Virus record (IMG/VR): IMGVR_UViG_3300023223_000163
Span: 1 to 33,686 of that record
DNA from: a virus
DNA length: 33,686 nucleotides
Direction: 5' to 3' (one strand)
Below, piece after piece: positions 22,444 through 30,222 of the stretch. The position numbers and the translations under genes are program-made. The first letter of the stretch is position 1. Each line of letters opens with the position of its first letter. The notes beneath the pieces were generated by a model. The model was given only the letters and a program-made list of their open reading frames with translations, made no database searches and was not told the origin of the DNA.

Positions 22444-22928
22444 TGCCAATTACAGCAAGAAACTTCTTCAATACGAAACCAGTTATCATTGAATATACCA
22501 CGCTCGAAATTTTTCACCCTGCGTTTGGAACGTTGAGATTTGTTAAGAATCAGTATTTTGAGAAGGCAATAGGCGGTGAAATTTATCAGCCTGCGCAAAT
22601 GGAAATAAAAGAAACGCTGCAGGATGAGCGGAACACTGTTAGTTATGAAATCCAACTTGGCAGAATCGGCACTCAAGCAAAAGCCTTTGTGAAAGCCATT
22701 GATAAATTTCCTTTAGGTTGGATGATACCTATCACATCAACCGTTAAATTTTGGCTATCGGATGACCTAACCACACCTTATAGGCCGCCTGTTGTATTGT
22801 CGGTGGGTAACTTTGCCATTGATGGTCAAAACGTGGCGTTGACCTTAGATACTGCGAACCCGCGAGGAACTTCAGTGGCCCGTAGATATAACGGGGAAGA
22901 ATTTCCCGGGACCAACGCAAAGATCTGA
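22443..22928 (+). CDS. Tail protein, DUF1833-like
   Basis: 161 residues. Begins PITARNFFNTKPVIIEYTTLEIFHPAFG, then a beta domain (AQMEIKETLQDERNTVSYEI, DDLTTPYRPPVVLSVG) and the C-terminal ANPRGTSVARRYNGEEFPG. The overall pattern matches the DUF1833 tail proteins found between tape measure and NlpC/P60 genes and thought to build the tip hub. Confidence 0.75.
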   Translation: MPITARNFFNTKPVIIEYTTLEIFHPAFGTLRFVKNQYFEKAIGGEIYQPAQMEIKETLQDERNTVSYEIQLGRIGTQAKAFVKAIDKFPLGWMIPITSTVKFWLSDDLTTPYRPPVVLSVGNFAIDGQNVALTLDTANPRGTSVARRYNGEEFPGTNAKI

Positions 22929-22938
22929 TGAGGCATAC

Positions 22939-23349
22939 ATGAAAAAATTAATAACCGATGCAGAATTTTGTGAAAAGTTTATAGGGGTTGAATGGGTAAA
23001 CCGTGGCGAATCATCCAAAGGTATCGATTGCTGGGGATTATGCATGGCTTCCTTCCGTGAGATTGAAGGGGTTGAGCTGCCACAAGTTGCTGGATATGCT
23101 AACAAAGAATGTTCAACAGGTGACGCATTAACCAAAGAATACATGAGCATGTTCACACCTTGCCAGCCTATGAACGGCGCTATCATGGCCATATTCGATA
23201 ACAAAGCAAACCTAGTTCATGTGGGGCGCGTTTTGTGTGGTAGAGTTCTACATGCAACCAAAGGGCTTGGCGTTCGCTGGGACACTTATCAGGCAATCAA
23301 TAGCAGAAACAATAACGTGAGATATTTTAAATTCGAAGGGCAGCAATAA
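22939..23349 (+). CDS. NlpC/P60-family tail tip peptidase
   Basis: 136 residues. Catalytic Cys31 in GIDCWGLCMA, His94 in LVHVGRV, and His105 as the possible third residue follow the NlpC/P60 Cys-His-His layout. Such tail proteins open a local hole in peptidoglycan during entry and often assemble at the tip. The gene lies between DUF1833 and the J-like gene as in lambda-type tails. Confidence 0.88.
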   Translation: MKKLITDAEFCEKFIGVEWVNRGESSKGIDCWGLCMASFREIEGVELPQVAGYANKECSTGDALTKEYMSMFTPCQPMNGAIMAIFDNKANLVHVGRVLCGRVLHATKGLGVRWDTYQAINSRNNNVRYFKFEGQQ

Positions 23350-23352
23350 AAT

Positions 23353-26300
23353 ATGATTAAGATTATACACAGACGAGATCCCGCAGGTATTTCACAACCA
23401 ATAATTTACGAAGTAGATATAAATACTAATGTATTAGATTGGTTAGGCAATACGTTTAAATCTCAAAATGAATTGTGTGGTGACCTCGCGTGTTCATTCT
23501 TTCTTAATGAAAAAGAAATATTTAGAAATGACCATGAAGAAGTAAATAATGCACTGCTTGATTTTACGCTTGGTGAAAATGACCAGCTAGTGATCATCAA
23601 TAGACCCGCAGGAATATCAACAATATTTTTAATAATTAGTGTTGTGCTTTCTGTAGCAACTGCAGCTTACTCATATTTCAATCAGCCAAAATTACCCGGT
23701 GAAGAAGAAGCACGAAACGAATCACCTAATAACCGATTAAATGCTGCATCAAATGAGTTTAGACCGGGCCTTGGTATTCCTGAATGTTTCGGTAGTGGTG
23801 TTTCATATTCTGACTTCATTCAATTATCTTATTATTTTTATGAGAATAATATTAAAAAAGTTGTCGGTGTTCATTGCCTAAGTGCAGGTAACGTTATTGT
23901 CGATGAAACGCGCGTTGGTGATACTGATATAAACGACATCCCTGAAAGCTCGGCTCAAATATTCCCGCCCGGAACAAAGCCACCAAATGAATTTTTAACT
24001 ACACATGAGTTAGCAACCAATGTTGATGGTCAAGTTTTAGTGGCTGAAAATGATGAGAGTGTAGTTCAACCTAATACGGCGGGCTTTGGAATAGGGGAAG
24101 TTGCGGGAACGATAACAATGATTGTTGACGCAATAGTAATACAAGATTTAACGCTTGAAGTAGGTTCATATATTTATTTAAGAACTAACGATATAGATGG
24201 CGTTTTTGAAATATTAACAAGCATTCCATCTGCATCATCAACAATCACAATCACTTTCTTGGGTACTTATGCTGGACCGATAGAAGTTACCACTGGATTT
24301 ATAGGGCGCGGATATAGTCAGGGCGTTATTGGTCCTGGTGTGAATGGTGAGTTAGATACTTGGATCGGTTGGTTCGATACTCCAGGAGAACAAGCTGAAG
24401 AGGTTTATGTTCATTGGCAAGCGCCAGTAGGTGTTAGAGCGGCAGACGGTGGTGCAATAACATTAACAGTAAGGATTGAGGTTGAGAATGTAAACACAGC
24501 GGCGCGATTCGTTAAGGATTCGCCAATAACTAAGAATACATTTGATCCGCAATTCATAACAACAATATTTGCTAAGTCTGAATTTCCCGGCATGGAAGTT
24601 GGACAGTACAAAGTGAGAGCAAGACGTTTAACTGGTGTAATTGACACAGGCGGAGCAGCAAGTGAGCAATTGAAAGTAGAGGCTTATGTTTCGGTAACAC
24701 CTTACAGTGTCGTTGATTTTGGCGATGTTACAACCATGCTTGTGCAACGTAGAGCGACACTTTTTAGCCCTGATCAATCTGGCCAGAAAATAAACTCTGA
24801 TTACCGAAGAAGACTACCTTTTTACAATCGCATTACCGATACCTATGAAACAGGTAATTTACAGCCTACCACCGCCTTTGCGGATGCAGTGGCTTACACA
24901 TTGATCATTAAAGGTAATGAAACAGAGGAAACCGTTAATCTAGCAGAGCTTTATGCCATTCAAGATAGCTTAACCGATCAACAGCTAGGAAGCTTTACAT
25001 TCACCTTTGATGATGCTGATTTATCCAAGGGCGAGCGTATAGAGTCAATTTGCAATGTTGCGCGTGTAACTTCTTTCCATGATGGCCGTCAATGGCGTTT
25101 TTCTAGAGAAGAAGAAAAGCAGATTAGATCAGCCATGTTCAATCGTAGATCTGTTACTGGTAACAATGCTAAGCAAGCGTGGCAACCTCAACGCGCGGAT
25201 GATGCAGATAGTGTAAGAATTATTTATGTTGACCCTGATAACAACACAGAAGTTTATATTGATAGAAAATTCGATACTAATACAGGGACGATCATCGAGG
25301 GGGAAATTGGTGTGGTTCCTATTGAGATCAAGTTAGCCGGTTGTCGTAATTCATTTCAAGCATCGAACCGCGCAGACTTAGAGATCAGGCGCATAGCTTA
25401 TCAGCGCCGATCAGTTAATGAAGTTACCTATCGTGATGCTTTAGAGCTGGAACTATTGGATCGTGTTGGATGGGTTGATATTAATGATTTAGATACCTTT
25501 GACGGTGAAGTAATGGGTATTAGTGGTGATAACTATGATACTACCGAACGCTTTATACCTGAGATCGGTCGGTCTTATGTTGTATTTTTAACGGATGATG
25601 AAGGTTTTCCCACTAATACAGTGCCATGTGATCCGCGTCTAGATACTGAATTCGGCTTTATTGCTGTTGGAATTTCTGGCGGATATGTGGCCAGTGGCAA
25701 TCAACAAGTGGGATCGCGTTATTTTATAGCGGATGCTGATGATCTTGCATCGTCAAACTTTACGCTTAAATCACGCACACCAAATTCAGATGGTACCGTT
25801 GATATTGAACTGGTGGAATATAACCCTTTAATGTTTGAAAAAGATGATGCGTTAGCACCACAAGCAGCACCAATATTAAACAATGGATTAGTGGCATTGG
25901 ATGTCGTGCAATCAACCTTTGATTCAACGTGTGAATTTACGCTTGAGAATGACGGCACAATAGACTTAAACGGTAATGCGGCCATTTGGTATAGTGCAGG
26001 CGTTACTATTGGCATAGGTTCATCGTTTGAGGTAATGGCCACACTTGTTAGCGGTTCAATTGCTAGTGGTGCGCTTAATGTATGGTTACCATTAACAAGT
26101 GGCGTTACATGGACCACATTTAGAACTGGCTCGGATGGTGTAACTGAAGCGGTGATAAACCTACAAATACGAGAAACGTTAAACGTTGGCAACAAAGCAA
26201 CTAATGAAGTTGGTCTTCAATCGGTTATTGCTCAACCTGTCGCGTTACCTGCAACAATCGACATTAATGATCTCGCGCCGGTTAACCAAGGGCAAGCACG

Positions 26301-26592
26301 ATTAGACTTTTTATCTAACGGTGAATTTCGTGGTAGTGATGGCGATTTAGGTGATTATACTACTGTTGTTAACTTGATAGGTGAATTCTACGAGCTGCGA
26401 GCAACTAACCTTGTTGGTGTGTTGGACTTAGGCGAGGTTGATGTGTGGCTTCCACTGGGCGGCTCTGGTGCAACTTATATATTAACCGCTAATGCAGATG
26501 AGGTTGTGACGTTTGATGTTGAGATACGAGAAATAGCAGATGTATTGAACACGTCATCCAGCGCAGTAACGTTAACAGTTGATTTTATTTAG
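23353..26592 (+). CDS. Central tail tip / host specificity protein (J-like)
   Basis: 1079 residues. The N-terminus is a tail-assembly ubiquitin-like part (YEVDINTNVLDWL, then GDLACSFFLNEKEIF). A hydrophobic segment (ISTIFLIISVVLSVATAAYSY, about 88-108) and a Pro/Glu-rich link follow. The middle (about 130-850) contains hub and fibronectin-like domains. Two diverged C-terminal domains share a VWLPL...VxIRE pattern (about 859-955 and 982-1079). It should form the trimeric tip that contacts the host. The ATG has only a weak ribosome site and is three bases after the NlpC stop, so coupling is likely. Confidence 0.85.
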   Translation: MIKIIHRRDPAGISQPIIYEVDINTNVLDWLGNTFKSQNELCGDLACSFFLNEKEIFRNDHEEVNNALLDFTLGENDQLVIINRPAGISTIFLIISVVLSVATAAYSYFNQPKLPGEEEARNESPNNRLNAASNEFRPGLGIPECFGSGVSYSDFIQLSYYFYENNIKKVVGVHCLSAGNVIVDETRVGDTDINDIPESSAQIFPPGTKPPNEFLTTHELATNVDGQVLVAENDESVVQPNTAGFGIGEVAGTITMIVDAIVIQDLTLEVGSYIYLRTNDIDGVFEILTSIPSASSTITITFLGTYAGPIEVTTGFIGRGYSQGVIGPGVNGELDTWIGWFDTPGEQAEEVYVHWQAPVGVRAADGGAITLTVRIEVENVNTAARFVKDSPITKNTFDPQFITTIFAKSEFPGMEVGQYKVRARRLTGVIDTGGAASEQLKVEAYVSVTPYSVVDFGDVTTMLVQRRATLFSPDQSGQKINSDYRRRLPFYNRITDTYETGNLQPTTAFADAVAYTLIIKGNETEETVNLAELYAIQDSLTDQQLGSFTFTFDDADLSKGERIESICNVARVTSFHDGRQWRFSREEEKQIRSAMFNRRSVTGNNAKQAWQPQRADDADSVRIIYVDPDNNTEVYIDRKFDTNTGTIIEGEIGVVPIEIKLAGCRNSFQASNRADLEIRRIAYQRRSVNEVTYRDALELELLDRVGWVDINDLDTFDGEVMGISGDNYDTTERFIPEIGRSYVVFLTDDEGFPTNTVPCDPRLDTEFGFIAVGISGGYVASGNQQVGSRYFIADADDLASSNFTLKSRTPNSDGTVDIELVEYNPLMFEKDDALAPQAAPILNNGLVALDVVQSTFDSTCEFTLENDGTIDLNGNAAIWYSAGVTIGIGSSFEVMATLVSGSIASGALNVWLPLTSGVTWTTFRTGSDGVTEAVINLQIRETLNVGNKATNEVGLQSVIAQPVALPATIDINDLAPVNQGQARLDFLSNGEFRGSDGDLGDYTTVVNLIGEFYELRATNLVGVLDLGEVDVWLPLGGSGATYILTANADEVVTFDVEIREIADVLNTSSSAVTLTVDFI

Positions 26593-26600
26593 TGATGGAA

Positions 26601-26621
26601 AACCCGCTGTGATGGCGGGTT
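26601..26621. terminator. Hairpin terminator between convergent units
   Basis: AACCCGC (26601-26607) pairs with GCGGGTT (26615-26621), loop TGTGATG. The upstream AAAA gives a T run on the minus strand, so it mainly terminates the reverse-strand pair, and it also ends the tail operon. Confidence 0.65.
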
Positions 26622-26630
26622 AAACTAAAA

Positions 26631-26957
26631 CTACTTGCGACCTCTTCTTAATCGCTTAGCTCTATTTTTCATTGTGCTATTGCATACGGGAGTTATTTTA
26701 AGCATTTCACGTTCTGGTTCATCATCAAGACAAAGCATCTGTTTTATTAGTGCAGTGTCTTCATCACCTCTCGACTTCATGCGCAAACTTTCACTTTCAC
26801 CAACACATTTACCATTAGATATAAACCCGCCTGATATTGGATACATTGTCCCGAAAGATGATTTTTCTACATCTGCCGCCATAACTGAATGTTGAATCTT
26901 TTTAGGGAAAATTATTATTTGATCACCGTTGTAACCGCTAAAAACTACATATTTCAT
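26631..26957 (-). CDS. Conserved small accessory protein
   Basis: 108 residues. MKYVVFSGYNGDQIIIFPKK followed by HSVMAADVEKS and GGFISNGKCVGESESLRMKSR recalls a recurrent phage family beginning with a strand containing (D/N)GxQxIIFP and ending with GESxSL. No function is known to me. The C-terminus is strongly basic (KNRAKRLRRGRK), suggesting nucleic acid contact. Second gene of the reverse-strand pair. Confidence 0.7.
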   Translation of the reverse strand: MKYVVFSGYNGDQIIIFPKKIQHSVMAADVEKSSFGTMYPISGGFISNGKCVGESESLRMKSRGDEDTALIKQMLCLDDEPEREMLKITPVCNSTMKNRAKRLRRGRK

Positions 26958-26982
26958 ATTACCTCTATTATCAGTTAATTAA

Positions 26983-27285
26983 TTAAACTTCTTCTGGTCG
27001 ATCATTCCTAACCAATCGGGCATACTCCTCAGAGAAGCCCGCGATCCACGAATAAAACGCAGATGGTCTATTTTCTGAGTATGGGTTAACAGTCCAGCTT
27101 TTAATTCCGCAAGGCCAATCAGGATCGCACTCTTCGTTGTAATAATGATTAAGCGCGTGTTTTTTACCATCATTAAACGCTTTCTTTATTTTATGTTCTG
27201 GCGTTTCCCACATAGGGATTACAATCGATTTAGTATCAATGGCAAAGACTTTATCCACTGTTTTATGTTTCTTAGCTTTGCTCAT
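26983..27285 (-). CDS. Accessory protein, unknown
   Basis: 100 residues. Basic N-terminus (SKAKKHKTVDK), then a helix (EHKIKKAFNDGKKHALNHYYNEE) and a Trp/Pro-rich part (DPDWPCGIKSW, YSENRPSAFYSWIAGFSEEYAR). The pattern SAFYSWIAGFSEEYAR resembles a small phage protein group without function. It is the first gene read from the minus-strand promoter at 27323-27351. Confidence 0.7.
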   Translation of the reverse strand: MSKAKKHKTVDKVFAIDTKSIVIPMWETPEHKIKKAFNDGKKHALNHYYNEECDPDWPCGIKSWTVNPYSENRPSAFYSWIAGFSEEYARLVRNDRPEEV

Positions 27286-27308
27286 AGTTGGCCCTGCAAT
27301 ACGTTAAT

Positions 27309-27338
27309 TTGACATTGAGCACAGTATAAGATTAATAT
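27309..27338 (+). promoter_or_regulatory. Plus-strand promoter for the HTH gene
   Basis: TTGACA (27309-27314), 18 bases, TAATAT (27333-27338). It overlaps the opposed promoter, and the in-frame ATG at 27337 lies in the -10 box, so translation should start later at GTG 27373. Confidence 0.55.
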
Positions 27339-27351
27339 GTTTACATATCAA
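27323..27351 (-). promoter_or_regulatory. Minus-strand promoter for the accessory pair
   Basis: On the minus strand TTGATA (27346-27351), 17 bases, TATACT (27323-27328), ten of twelve consensus matches. The -10 lies inside the spacer of the plus-strand promoter, so the two cannot be occupied together. Confidence 0.6.
27335..27348. promoter_or_regulatory. Palindromic operator between opposed promoters
   Basis: ATATGTTTACATAT has 6-bp perfect arms around TT. It lies over the plus -10 box and the minus spacer/-35, where a bound regulator would affect both promoters. Confidence 0.5.
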
Positions 27352-27372
27352 CTAATAAATAAAGGATGTGCT

Positions 27373-27594
27373 GTGAGTTTTCTAGCAATATTGAAAAAGT
27401 GTGAAGGGAATGTGTCCCAGATAACCCGCGATGCTGGCGTGTCACGACAAGCCGTATACCTATGGAAAGATGGGTTGCCACGTCGAGGTGTGTTTAAACG
27501 GCTAGCAAAGATGGATAAATACAAAGAAGCATTAGATAAGGTTGATTATGAAGAATGGCGCAAAGATGCGCCGTTAGGTAGGCGTGTTGGTTAG
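27373..27594 (+). CDS. Cro/YdaS-like HTH regulator
   Basis: 73 residues from GTG 27373, which follows AAAGGA. The open frame extends to ATG 27337, but that ATG lies in the promoter -10. The HTH core is FLAILKKCEGNVSQITRDAGVSRQAVYLW, with SQITRDAGVSRQAVYLWKDG as helix-turn-helix, typical of Cro-like and YdaS-type regulators. It is the only plus-strand gene between 26592 and the right end and sits by the overlapping promoters, so it probably binds the operator there. The acid/base C-terminus (YEEWRKDAPLGRRVG) is short. Confidence 0.8.
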   Translation: MSFLAILKKCEGNVSQITRDAGVSRQAVYLWKDGLPRRGVFKRLAKMDKYKEALDKVDYEEWRKDAPLGRRVG

Positions 27595-27597
27595 CGG

Positions 27598-27783
27598 TTA
27601 TTTGCCAACGCAAAGAGCTGACTTGCTGACTTTGGCTTTAGAGCTGTTCTTGCTTAGCCATAAGTTGCCTGCTTCTTTGCATTTTTCCATGCTAGAAAAT
27701 CCATCTATATGGTGAACGGTTGATGAAACTCCGCCATCTGGCCACCCAGTATGTAGCATTATTGTTAATATCAATGTAATCAT
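27598..27783 (-). CDS. Small possibly exported Cys-containing protein
   Basis: 61 residues. N-terminal MITLILTIMLHTGW could be a short signal or membrane segment. The rest has SSMEKCKEAGNLWLSKN and ends SALCVGK, with two cysteines that could pair. This resembles small phage periplasmic proteins with an EKC...C pattern. No function is known. Convergent with the HTH gene, three bases apart. Confidence 0.6.
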   Translation of the reverse strand: MITLILTIMLHTGWPDGGVSSTVHHIDGFSSMEKCKEAGNLWLSKNSSKAKVSKSALCVGK

Positions 27784-27786
27784 GTT

Positions 27787-28020
27787 TTACCTCATATCTA
27801 TTTCAGCTTGCTTCATAACCCTTTGGAATTTATTACACTCAACTGTTAATTGGTGCCGTTTAAATTCTATGGCATAGACGCTATTAGGTGACACATTCCA
27901 GTGAAGTGTCACATTGTCATGAATGCTGAATGTTACCCCACACTCAACGCCCGGTTTGCATTTTCTCATTCTGTTTAATAATGATTGAACTGATAAAATA
28001 TTAAAATTGCCCTGTTTCAA
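27787..28020 (-). CDS. Small accessory protein with uncertain start
   Basis: Up to 77 residues using TTG 28020, which overlaps the end of the 40-aa membrane peptide, so coupled re-initiation is possible. An ATG at residue 18 (MRKCKPGVECG) is an alternative, and neither has a clear ribosome site. Beta-rich: GVTFSIHDNVTLHWNVSPNSV, then a C-terminal helix. No family is recognised. Confidence 0.5.
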   Translation of the reverse strand: MKQGNFNILSVQSLLNRMRKCKPGVECGVTFSIHDNVTLHWNVSPNSVYAIEFKRHQLTVECNKFQRVMKQAEIDMR

Positions 28021-28123
28021 TTAAGTAAATAACATAAAATAAAGCGAATATAATAGCACCACCGATTAACAATACTACTGCGCCAATGGCTGCTATTACT
28101 ATTTCTTTTAATATTTTAAACAT
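28001..28123 (-). CDS. 40-aa membrane peptide
   Basis: ATG 28123 has AAGGGG upstream at good spacing. After MFKILKE, one continuous hydrophobic stretch (IVIAAIGAVVLLIGGAIIF, then ALFYVIYLI) spans the membrane, ending ETGQF. Possible superinfection or lysis-control peptide. Function is unknown. Confidence 0.6.
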   Translation of the reverse strand: MFKILKEIVIAAIGAVVLLIGGAIIFALFYVIYLIETGQF

Positions 28124-28126
28124 AAC

Positions 28127-28318
28127 TTACCCCTTATTTATTTCAATTAGTTCATCAACACACATTGCACTTTCACTCCATCGATTACGGTGAACGTCCC
28201 AAAATTCTAAACCAGTGTTGAACGGGTCTAATTTTTGGAAGAATGATTGCTCAAAAACACGGTAAAAATACTTACCGCTTTTTGATGTGTGCGTTGCTTG
28301 TTTTTTGTAGTCTGGCAT
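28127..28318 (-). CDS. Small accessory protein
   Basis: 63 residues, with basic aromatic N-terminus (PDYKKQATHTSKSGKYFYR) and FWDVHRNRWSESAMCVDEL. The start overlaps the last base of the adenine methyltransferase gene. A short KSGKYFYRVFEQ beta pair suggests a compact domain. No family is recognised. Confidence 0.6.
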   Translation of the reverse strand: MPDYKKQATHTSKSGKYFYRVFEQSFFQKLDPFNTGLEFWDVHRNRWSESAMCVDELIEINKG

Positions 28319-28911
28319 TATCCTAATTCCTTTTGGTTGATGTCGATTGAATCAGGCGCCTCATTTCCGAATAGATCCCAGCCGCTTACAGGACGTCTAG
28401 CGAACATTTCCAGCCTTGGCACGTCACCAGCCAACTCGACAAGCATGTCATGGACTAGAGCGGGCTTTTCTGAATGAGCTCGCACCTTTGCCTCAAATTG
28501 TATTTGTGATTCAGCATGAAACACTGCGCGCACTGAATGAGAGTCAGGCTTGAACTTGCCCTTAACAGCAAGGATTATTGACTCACTACCAGCTCTAGTA
28601 TAAAAACCCATACCAAAATATGGCTTGCTATGCTGGGTGAGCTTATTCCACACAATGCCGTTCATGTTAACTATTCGAAAACCCCACGAATTAACAAGGT
28701 CGATTGCCTCTTGTGGCATGGCACCAACCCACCACATTGCCAGCAAACAATCATCATCTGCAATGGCATTAACATCAAGATTTTCAAGCGCCTTGATGCC
28801 TGTAGTAACATATTTTTGATTGGCTGCGGATCTCATTGACCCGCCCGTTTTTTTGTTGGTGAAGTCCCACGGAGGGTCCGCAAGAATTAGTTTATATTTT
28901 TTACTTGGCAT
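28318..28911 (-). CDS. MT-A70-family DNA adenine methyltransferase
   Basis: 197 residues. Catalytic motif DPPW at 12-15 (ILADPPWDF) and the MT-A70 pattern (LLAMWWVGAMPQEAIDLV; GFRIVNMNGIVWNKL; MGFYTRAGSESIILAVKGK; HSEKPALVHDMLVEL; RLEMFARRPVSGWDLFGNE). It likely methylates N6 of adenine in phage DNA, opposing restriction or marking DNA. This class is common in phages. It is coupled to the preceding 41-aa gene by overlapping stop and start. Confidence 0.92.
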   Translation of the reverse strand: MPSKKYKLILADPPWDFTNKKTGGSMRSAANQKYVTTGIKALENLDVNAIADDDCLLAMWWVGAMPQEAIDLVNSWGFRIVNMNGIVWNKLTQHSKPYFGMGFYTRAGSESIILAVKGKFKPDSHSVRAVFHAESQIQFEAKVRAHSEKPALVHDMLVELAGDVPRLEMFARRPVSGWDLFGNEAPDSIDINQKELG

Positions 28912-29036
28912 TACTCGCCCCTGTTTTTTAGTTTGAAATAACGCGCTTTGCTGTTAATACTTAACCAATGATTAACGCCTTTTCCGCGTTTCTTTTTATG
29001 TGCCAAGTGTGGTTTTGATACCATTCCTTTGTTCAT
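28911..29036 (-). CDS. 41-aa basic peptide
   Basis: ATG 29036 is preceded by GGAGG. The peptide is rich in Lys, His and Arg (SKPHLAHKKKRGKGVNHW, ARYFKLKNRGE). It sits within a tight overlap chain: the upstream gene's stop overlaps its start (ATGA) and its stop overlaps the methyltransferase start (TAATG). Likely a small nucleic acid binding peptide. Function is unknown. Confidence 0.65.
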   Translation of the reverse strand: MNKGMVSKPHLAHKKKRGKGVNHWLSINSKARYFKLKNRGE

Positions 29037-29227
29037 GCAGTAGCCTCCTTCTTAATTAATCTCGCACAATAAAAACACGTCACGTTATTTCCATCCGTGG
29101 TAACTAATTCCCTAACATAACCGCATTTGGTTTGATTAAGATAGACATCGATGCCAGCAGTTCCATTTTCAAATGCATCACTAGCTGACTGATTGAACTC
29201 CCACATGTGAACTTTTTTACTGCTCAT
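29033..29227 (-). CDS. Small protein with CxxC pair
   Basis: 64 residues. WEFNQSASDAFENGTAGIDV, then a cysteine-bearing strand (TKCGYVRELV) and FYCARLIKK. NVTCFYC gives one CxxC pair, and another single Cys precedes it. Overlaps neighbours by four bases on both sides. Function is unknown. Confidence 0.6.
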   Translation of the reverse strand: MSSKKVHMWEFNQSASDAFENGTAGIDVYLNQTKCGYVRELVTTDGNNVTCFYCARLIKKEATA

Positions 29228-29391
29228 TTCTTGCCCCTTCTAACCTGGCGATAATCATCACAATAACTAGAACCATCATCATTATATTTGAATTGAACAA
29301 TATCAATTAATGGATAGCGCACCTTATGATTACAAGCACTATTGCGGGTCGGCTTGTTGGCTCTCTTGCAATACAGACAATTCTTTTTCAT
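29224..29391 (-). CDS. Small zinc-ribbon-like protein, starting inside the HTH gene
   Basis: 55 residues from ATG 29391, preceded by AAGGA at eight bases. NCLYCKRANKP and SACNHKVRY plus a later Cys provide possible zinc ligands. The first 53 bases overlap the end of the HTH gene in another frame. The pattern PLIDIVQFKYNDDGSSYCDDYRQV is typical of small phage zinc-ribbon proteins. Confidence 0.6.
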   Translation of the reverse strand: MKKNCLYCKRANKPTRNSACNHKVRYPLIDIVQFKYNDDGSSYCDDYRQVRRGKK

Positions 29392-29608
29392 TTGCTTCAT
29401 CCTTAAGAAATTGAGCGGTAACAACTAAGGTTTTGACGCTAACTTCTAAAGCGTTTGCAGCCTTAATGATGGTTTGCCATTTTGGATTACTACCAGGCTT
29501 TAACAGTTCGGTTAACTGAGAGGCATATTTGAAGCCTAATGATTTTTGCATGTCTTTATGCTTTAAGTTTTTCATTTCCATGTAAAACTTTATTGAGCTT
29601 CCGATCAT
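29339..29608 (-). CDS. XRE-type HTH regulator
   Basis: 89 residues. MKNLKHKDMQKSLGFKYASQLTELL shows a helix-turn-helix (KDMQKSLGFKYASQLTELL), followed by KPGSNPKWQTIIKAANALEVS, the usual XRE scaffold. The C-terminal tail is acidic/Gln-rich and no dimerisation or peptidase domain of a full CI repressor is present. Overlaps its neighbours by four bases upstream and 53 downstream. Confidence 0.75.
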   Translation of the reverse strand: MIGSSIKFYMEMKNLKHKDMQKSLGFKYASQLTELLKPGSNPKWQTIIKAANALEVSVKTLVVTAQFLKDEANEKELSVLQESQQADPQ

Positions 29609-30222
29609 GATGCTTCCTCAGTTAAATGATTAATTAAATATTTTGCGAATTCAGGATATTGCTCAGATTTGCGAATTATTTCTGAGTTTTTAGCTTTTAT
29701 GTGCGCATTACCTGCTAGCTCTGGAGTTTCATATGAGCCGATATATATAGTCTTTCCATCAACACTTAAACTTGCTATGTAAGTTGAATTTTTACTGTTA
29801 AATGAAACACCTTTAGGAAATTCTCCTCTACTATCTTTTCGATCAGTTATTAAGTTGTTAATCGATTGAGGAACAAATAAACATGTTTCAGCGGAGTATG
29901 TTTTATTGCCTTTGAATTTTAAATCTTTATCCAGTGCGTACCCTTTTACATTATTATCGTCAAACCACTTGGCGAAATTAGAAAAGGTTAACCATTCATT
30001 CGACACTGAACACTTAATATAAGTTGGATATTTCCTTTGAAAGTCCTTTGAGTGGGACCTTGCAATAACACCAGACCATTTGCTATAAGCTGGGCAGGTA
30101 ATAGTTTTGCCGTTAACTTTTTGCGTAAGCGTATACCAAGCATCATTTACCCCAACTCCATGAGACAGCTTTCTTTGTAACAATGATTTTCCAGTTGCTT
30201 TTACTTTGATAAAATCACTCAT
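29605..30222 (-). CDS. AP2/HNH-like DNA-binding protein
   Basis: 205 residues. Middle block YPTYIKCSVSNEWLTFSNFA followed by FDDNNVKGYALDKDLKFKGN and YSAETCLFVPQSINNLI matches the degenerate HNH-endonuclease-like proteins common in phages. C-terminal GVSFNSKNSTYIASLSVDGK with IGSYETPELAGNAHIKAK is an AP2-type DNA-binding domain. Some relatives are homing endonucleases, and the intact HNH triad is not evident. Translationally coupled to the RHH gene (8-base overlap). Confidence 0.75.
   Translation of the reverse strand: MSDFIKVKATGKSLLQRKLSHGVGVNDAWYTLTQKVNGKTITCPAYSKWSGVIARSHSKDFQRKYPTYIKCSVSNEWLTFSNFAKWFDDNNVKGYALDKDLKFKGNKTYSAETCLFVPQSINNLITDRKDSRGEFPKGVSFNSKNSTYIASLSVDGKTIYIGSYETPELAGNAHIKAKNSEIIRKSEQYPEFAKYLINHLTEEAS

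Noticed and set aside
25719-26195. 158-aa minus-strand open frame over the J-like gene
   Set aside because: Shadow of a continuous plus-strand gene, no start signals.
26979-27173. 64-aa minus-strand frame
   Set aside because: Fully within the better supported 100-aa gene at 26983-27285.
27583-27608. Terminator hairpin between HTH gene and 27598 gene
   Set aside because: The possible stem has a two-base bulge and no T run on either strand.
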